Program-made: the position numbers and the translations under genes
Notes under the pieces: model-generated
Told to the model about the DNA's origin: nothing
Seen by the model: only the letters and a program-made list of their open reading frames with translations
The model's database searches: none
In this document: piece by piece, positions 5,713 to 9,171 of the stretch
How positions within the stretch are numbered: position 1 is the first letter of the stretch
How the letters are laid out: each line of letters begins with the position of its first letter
Source of the DNA: Rhodospirillaceae bacterium
GTDB lineage: Bacteria; Pseudomonadota; Alphaproteobacteria; Rhodospirillales; 2-02-FULL-58-16
Direction of reading: 5' to 3'
Assembly: GCA_013349695.1 (NCBI GenBank)
Contig: DUZD01000093.1
Location: 1 to 9,171 of the forward strand
DNA: 9,171 nt

Positions 5713-7023
5713 CTATTGCACGGCTTCGCCGTGCTGCTGGAGATCCAGGCCCTCGGTTTCCGCCTCGCCGTCGACGCGCAGGCCGATGACGACATCGATG
5801 ATTTTAAGCAGGATGAACGACACCACCCCGCAATAAACGATGGTGACGGCTATCCCGTAGGCCTGCAAGCCAATCTGCTGCATATTCCCTTCCAGGAGGC
5901 CGGGGGTGCCGCCGATCGCCTCGACGGCGAGGACGCCGGTGAGCAGCGCGCCGGCGATGCCGCCAAGCCCGTGAACGGCGAAAACATCGAGGGAATCATC
6001 GTAGCCCAGCTTGACCTTCAGCCACGCCGCGCCCCAGTAGCAGACGAGGCCGGACACCATGCCGATGATCAGGGCGCCTTGCGGATCGACGAAGCCGGAA
6101 GCCGGGGTGATCGCCACCAGCCCGGCGACGGCGCCGCTGGCGATGCCCAGCACGGTGGGTTTCTTGCGGACCATCCATTCGGCGAACATCCAGGTCATGG
6201 CGGCCATGGCGGTAGCGATCTGGGTGACCGCCATGGCCATGCCGGCGGTGCCGTTCGCCGCCACCGCCGATCCGGCGTTGAAGCCGAACCAGCCGACCCA
6301 CAGGAGCGAGGCGCCGATGACGGTGAGCACCAGGTTGTGGGGAGCCATTTGTTCGGTCCCGTAACCGCGGCGCCGGCCGATGACCAGGCAGGCGACGAGG
6401 GCGGCAACGCCGGAGTTGATATGGACGACGGTGCCGCCGGCGAAGTCGAGGACCCCAAGCTGACCCAGGAAACCGCCGCCCCAGACCCAATAGCAGATGG
6501 GCGAATAAACCAAAAGCGACCACAGGGTTATGAACCACATGAGAGCCGAGAATTTCATGCGCTCTGCGACGGCGCCGGTAATCAGCGCCGCCGTGATGAT
6601 GGCGAAGGTCAGCTGGAAAATTACGAAAACGCTTTCCGGGATCGTCCCGCTCAGCGTTTCGGTGCCGATGCCGGCGAGAAATACCTTTCCAAAACCGCCG
6701 ATCCATGGGCCGATCCATGGAATGTCGCCGCCGCCTCCGAAAGCGAGGCTGTAGCCCAAGACCGTCCACAGCACCGTCACCAGACAGCAAATGGCGAAGC
6801 TCTGCATGAGCGTCGCCAGGATGTTCTTCTTGCGCACCATGCCGCCATAGAACAGGGCCACTCCCGGGATGGTCATCATCAAAACGATGGCCGTCGAGGT
6901 CAGCATCCAGGCGGTGTCGCCGCTGTCCAATTTCGCCTCTTCGGCGAGGGCGCCGCCGGCGCCGGCGAGCAGCGCCGCCAGGGCAAAAGCGCAGAGGACG
7001 AGAAAATTTTTGATTGCAGGCAT
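5713..7023 (-). CDS. amtB: Ammonium transporter AmtB
   Basis: AmtB is an inner-membrane channel of the Amt/Rh family that admits ammonium when nitrogen is scarce and is plugged by GlnK when ammonium returns. The 436-residue product has a signal peptide (MPAIKNFLVLCAFALAALLA, cleavage near ALA-EE, residue 27), the first-helix motif MMTIPGVALFYGGMVRKKN, and about eleven membrane segments. Both pore histidines are present: His201 in VVHINSG and His351 in VHGLGG, equivalent to the E. coli twin-His pair. The cytoplasmic tail GLRVDGEAETEGLDLQQHGE is the family's GlnK-contact segment. The frame is open further upstream, but the ATG at 7021-7023 has an excellent TAGGAG seven bases before it and starts the signal peptide. 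That ribosome site overlaps the glnK stop codon; only 10 bases separate the genes, so translation is probably coupled. Confidence 0.97.
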   Translation of the reverse strand: MPAIKNFLVLCAFALAALLAGAGGALAEEAKLDSGDTAWMLTSTAIVLMMTIPGVALFYGGMVRKKNILATLMQSFAICCLVTVLWTVLGYSLAFGGGGDIPWIGPWIGGFGKVFLAGIGTETLSGTIPESVFVIFQLTFAIITAALITGAVAERMKFSALMWFITLWSLLVYSPICYWVWGGGFLGQLGVLDFAGGTVVHINSGVAALVACLVIGRRRGYGTEQMAPHNLVLTVIGASLLWVGWFGFNAGSAVAANGTAGMAMAVTQIATAMAAMTWMFAEWMVRKKPTVLGIASGAVAGLVAITPASGFVDPQGALIIGMVSGLVCYWGAAWLKVKLGYDDSLDVFAVHGLGGIAGALLTGVLAVEAIGGTPGLLEGNMQQIGLQAYGIAVTIVYCGVVSFILLKIIDVVIGLRVDGEAETEGLDLQQHGEAVQ

Positions 7024-7033
7024 TTGAAAACTC

Positions 7034-7372
7034 CTAAAGGGCATCGCCGTCGGTCTCGCCGGTGCGGATGCGGACCGTTTTTTCGACTTGGTAGACGAAT
7101 ATCTTGCCGTCGCCGATTTTCTCCGTGCAGGCGGCTTTTTGTATCGCTTCGACGACGGATTCGACCATCTCGGCGGCGACGGCGACTTCGATTTTCGTCT
7201 TCGGCAGGAAATTGACCGTGTATTCGGCGCCCCGGTAGATTTCCGAGTGCCCCCGTTGCCGCCCGAAACCTTTGACCTCACTGACGGTCATGCCGGCGAC
7301 GCCCAATTCGGTCAGCGCCTCGCGGACATCGTCCAGCTTGAAAGGCTTGATGACAGCCATGATCAGCTTCAT
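7034..7372 (-). CDS. glnK: Nitrogen regulatory protein P-II (GlnK)
   Basis: This is a trimeric cytoplasmic signal protein that senses ATP/ADP, 2-oxoglutarate and, through uridylylation, glutamine; it controls AmtB and nitrogen regulators. At 112 residues it has exactly the standard P-II length. It begins MKLIMAVIKPFKLDDVREAL, and the T-loop carries RGAEYTVNFLPK with the uridylylation target Tyr51. The C-terminal signature KIGDGKIFV is complete. The ATG at 7370-7372 has AGAGGA upstream; the frame opens earlier (to 7429) but only the downstream start matches the family. Linkage to amtB is why GlnK rather than GlnB is chosen. A sigma-54-like element upstream fits control by NtrC under nitrogen limitation. 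Confidence 0.96.
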   Translation of the reverse strand: MKLIMAVIKPFKLDDVREALTELGVAGMTVSEVKGFGRQRGHSEIYRGAEYTVNFLPKTKIEVAVAAEMVESVVEAIQKAACTEKIGDGKIFVYQVEKTVRIRTGETDGDAL

Positions 7373-7460
7373 CGTACATTCATCCTCTTTTCTTGGCTCC
7401 ACCGGCCGGCTTGGCGGGCGGCGGTTCAACCGTTGACCCGCGAAAGGACGCTAGCCTGCC

Positions 7461-7476
7461 GCGGAAACCGTTCCAG
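7461..7476 (-). promoter_or_regulatory. Second, weaker sigma-54-like element
   Basis: Minus-strand CTGGAACGGTTTCCGC has the GG and GC pairs at the correct 10-base gap, and ACG in the -24 block. It has A for C in the -24 block and CC for TT in the -12 block. It lies 28 bp downstream of the better match and could be chance in this GC-rich DNA. Confidence 0.25.
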
Positions 7477-7488
7477 GCCGCAGTCCTT

Positions 7489-7504
7489 ACAAGAATCGTG
7501 CCGG
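7489..7504 (-). promoter_or_regulatory. Sigma-54-type (-24/-12) promoter of glnK-amtB
   Basis: Minus-strand CCGGCACGATTCTTGT compares with the consensus YTGGCACG-N4-TTGCW. The GGCACG and TTG blocks match exactly with the required 10-base gap between the -24 GG and the -12 pair. Differences are C for T before GG, and GT instead of GC at -12. The predicted start, near 7478, would give a leader of about 105 bases. Sigma-54/NtrC control is normal for glnK-amtB operons. No clear NtrC site was found. Confidence 0.55.
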
Positions 7505-7542
7505 TTTGGAAAATTCTGACAAATAAACTGATAAATCAATGT

Positions 7543-7559
7543 GTTAACGTCTCGTTAAC
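7543..7559. promoter_or_regulatory. Perfect CtrA-type box / GTTAACG dyad
   Basis: TTAA-CGTCTCG-TTAAC (7544-7559) matches the CtrA consensus TTAA-N7-TTAAC at every fixed base. It is also a perfect dyad, GTTAACG-TCT-CGTTAAC. It lies in the divergent region, about 150 bp before the UbiH-family ATG, 171 bp before the glnK ATG, and about 40 bp upstream of the sigma-54-like element. Which gene it serves cannot be told from sequence. Confidence 0.5.
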
Positions 7560-7689
7560 GGCGGCTGGCCGGATCGAGGCGGTCGCGGAATCAAATAGAT
7601 ATGCCTAAAATCTAGGCGTTGAATCTAACTGCCTAATATTTAATCTCTTTCGCCGCGCCTCCTTATTGTTCTGGACATCCTCCGGCAAT

Positions 7690-7697
7690 GGAGGGAG
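7690..7697 (+). promoter_or_regulatory. Ribosome binding site deciding the UbiH-family start
   Basis: GGAGGGAG lies 10 bases before the ATG at 7708. It favours this start over an in-frame TTG at 7666 that has no such site. No convincing sigma-70 promoter was found between 7561 and 7690, although TTGAAT (7619-7624) and TAATAT (7634-7639) occur at a poor spacing. Confidence 0.6.
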
Positions 7698-7707
7698 AAA
7701 TATCACC

Positions 7708-8988
7708 ATGATCAGGACCTCGGCAAAGCCCCGGCGAGGCAAGGCGGCGTCCTCGGCCGCGCCATCGGCCAAGGGAGGAACCTTGCGCACCGACGTTCTC
7801 GTCGTCGGCGCCGGCTTTGTCGGCGGCACCTTGTCTTGTGCCCTGGCCGCCGGCGGCATGGACGTTATCGCCGTCGATCACGCCGACCCGAGCGCCAACC
7901 TGCGGCCCGAATTCGACGGCCGCGTTTCGGCCGTCGCCCTGGCTTGCAAGCGGCTCCTTGACGGCGTCGGCCTGTGGACCGGCATGGCGGCGGATTGCGC
8001 GCCCATCCTCGACATCCGGGTTTCCGACAAGGATTCGCTTTGCTTTCTCCATTACGATCATCGGGACGGCGGCGGCGAGCCTTTCGGCTACATGGTCGAG
8101 AACCGGCTGTTCCGGCAAGTCCTGCTCGAACGTCTGCGGAGGTTGAAAAAGGTGCGCCTCCTGGCTCCCGCCTCCGTCGCCACCATCGAACGCCATTCCG
8201 CCGGCGTCGAGGCGGTCCTTGCCGACGGACGCCAAGTCAAGGCTCGCCTGGTCGTCGGCGCCGACGGACGGGGCTCGGCAACCCGTCAGGCGGCGGCCAT
8301 CAAGCTGACCAAATGGTCCTACCGTCAAACCGCCATCGTCTGCACCGTCGCCCACGAGAAGCCCCACAACTTCATCGCCCACGAACATTTTCTGCCGTCG
8401 GGGCCTTTCGCCATCCTGCCGTTGACGGGCAACCGCTCGGCCATCGTCTGGACCGAACGCAGGGACTTGGCGCCGGCGATCATGGAACTGGACGAAACCG
8501 CGTTCCTCGACGAACTGGGCCGCCGGCTCGGTGATTTCCTGGGGTCCCTCGAGGTTGTCGGCCGGCGCTGGGCCCATCCCCTTTCCTTGCAATACGCCGC
8601 CACCGCCACCGCCCGGCGACTGGCGCTGGCCGGTGACGCCGCCCATGGCATGCATCCCATCGCCGGCCAGGGGCTGAACATGGGGCTGCGCGACGTCGCC
8701 GCCCTGGCCGAGGTGCTGACCGACGCCCGGCGGTTGGGACTCGATATCGGCGATACCGAGGTGCTGGCGCGTTACGCGCGCTGGCGCCGTTTCGACAACT
8801 TCCTGATGCTGGCCATGACCGATATTCTCAACCGGCTGTTCTCCAACGATTTCAGGCCCCTGGTCCTGGCCCGCGACTGCGGATTGGCCGCCGTCAACCG
8901 GTTGCCGCCGCTAAAAAGATTGTTCACGCGCCAAGCCATGGGACTCATCGGCGATTCGCCGCGTCTGATGCGCGGGGAAGCGTTATAG
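7708..8988 (+). CDS. UbiH/UbiF/VisC/COQ6-family FAD-dependent hydroxylase (ubiquinone synthesis)
   Basis: This is a flavoprotein monooxygenase, very probably adding a hydroxyl group to the aromatic ring of a ubiquinone precursor at the membrane. The 426-residue product has an N-terminal FAD-binding Rossmann motif VVGAGFVGG (Gly34, Gly36, Gly39), the family segment FDGRVSAVAL (near 70-79), and the DG motif VVGADGRGS (Asp186-Gly187). The second FAD motif is LALAGDAAHGMHPIAGQGLN (Asp310, His313), followed by MGLRDVAALAEVL, a strong UbiH/UbiF-type signature. Family length is about 390-420; the excess is a 27-residue basic, Ala/Ser-rich N-terminal extension. Alphaproteobacteria often use UbiL, which is related and hydroxylates more than one ring position; sequence reading alone cannot separate ubiH, ubiF and ubiL, so no symbol is given. 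It is divergent from glnK-amtB and appears monocistronic within the window. Confidence 0.9.
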   Translation: MIRTSAKPRRGKAASSAAPSAKGGTLRTDVLVVGAGFVGGTLSCALAAGGMDVIAVDHADPSANLRPEFDGRVSAVALACKRLLDGVGLWTGMAADCAPILDIRVSDKDSLCFLHYDHRDGGGEPFGYMVENRLFRQVLLERLRRLKKVRLLAPASVATIERHSAGVEAVLADGRQVKARLVVGADGRGSATRQAAAIKLTKWSYRQTAIVCTVAHEKPHNFIAHEHFLPSGPFAILPLTGNRSAIVWTERRDLAPAIMELDETAFLDELGRRLGDFLGSLEVVGRRWAHPLSLQYAATATARRLALAGDAAHGMHPIAGQGLNMGLRDVAALAEVLTDARRLGLDIGDTEVLARYARWRRFDNFLMLAMTDILNRLFSNDFRPLVLARDCGLAAVNRLPPLKRLFTRQAMGLIGDSPRLMRGEAL

Positions 8989-9101
8989 GGCTTGTCCATG
9001 TTGGTAAGAATCGGCGGCCGCGCGCCCCGTCGCCGGGCGGGCAAGGCTCGGCACTAGTACACCCCGGCGGGATTCCTGACCCCATACGATCGCTTTTCCC
9101 G

Positions 9102-9171
9102 CTCTCCCGGTAGGAGCGGACGCGCCGGCGATGCGGGTACATCGTCAAGCGTTCTCGACGCCCCGGGAGAG
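9102..9171. repeat. Inverted repeat reaching the window edge
   Basis: CTCTCCCGG at 9102-9110 is perfectly complementary to CCGGGAGAG at 9163-9171, with 52 bases between. A second dyad, CCGCTC/GAGCGG (9099-9104 with 9114-9119), competes with it. The repeat may continue past the window. The 183 bases after the UbiH-family stop hold no supportable gene, and no U-run terminator is seen. Confidence 0.4.

Noticed and set aside
5548..7215. 555-residue plus-strand open frame opposite amtB/glnK
   Set aside because: It is antisense to two certain genes, is rich in Gly/Asp/Arg/His without motifs, and runs through a terminator and tandem repeat.
7663..8655. 330-residue minus-strand frame opposite the UbiH-family gene
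   Set aside because: It is a shadow of the real gene; there is no ribosome binding site or recognisable domain.

Overview
The window looks like a piece of an alphaproteobacterial chromosome, most likely Rhodospirillales (Rhodospirillum/Magnetospirillum-like). The supports are the high GC content and GC-rich third codon positions, a ftsK-lolA-xth gene series, a glnK-amtB pair, a UbiH/UbiL-type flavin hydroxylase, and TTAA-N7-TTAA motifs of the CtrA type. The taxonomic call is inference from gene content; no rRNA or species marker is present.

Layout, left to right. Positions 1-164 hold a nested-palindrome intergenic repeat. A possible 52-residue membrane peptide follows on the minus strand (218-376), then minus-strand xthA (exodeoxyribonuclease III, 543-1382). 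Between xthA and lolA lies a non-coding block (1383-1807). It contains what looks like a complete, unannotated small-RNA gene on the minus strand: a -35/-10 promoter at 1650-1678, three hairpins, and a strong intrinsic terminator at 1523-1562 with a CCUCC-type loop. A 15-bp hairpin lies just behind lolA. lolA (1808-2485) and ftsK (2510-4870) follow on the minus strand, 24 bp apart, as a probable operon.

Positions 4871-5712 form an 840-bp junk-like interval. It holds a frameshifted remnant of a small excisionase/MerR-type helix-turn-helix gene, a hairpin and direct-repeat cluster, a CGTCATTCCCGC-type dispersed palindrome, a probable amtB terminator and a 12-bp tandem repeat. A near-CtrA box sits just upstream of ftsK, inside the end of the dead HTH gene.

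glnK (7034-7372) and amtB (5713-7023) form a classic nitrogen-control operon on the minus strand. The amtB ribosome binding site overlaps the glnK stop codon, and a good sigma-54-like -24/-12 element lies about 115 bp upstream of glnK. The divergent intergenic region to the plus-strand UbiH-family gene (7708-8988) also carries a perfect TTAA-N7-TTAAC motif. The last 180 bp hold no gene that I can support, only a 9-bp inverted repeat running off the window edge.

No new multi-gene system is visible. The most interesting items are the small-RNA candidate, the two CtrA-like boxes, the sigma-54 element(s) and the decayed HTH gene.
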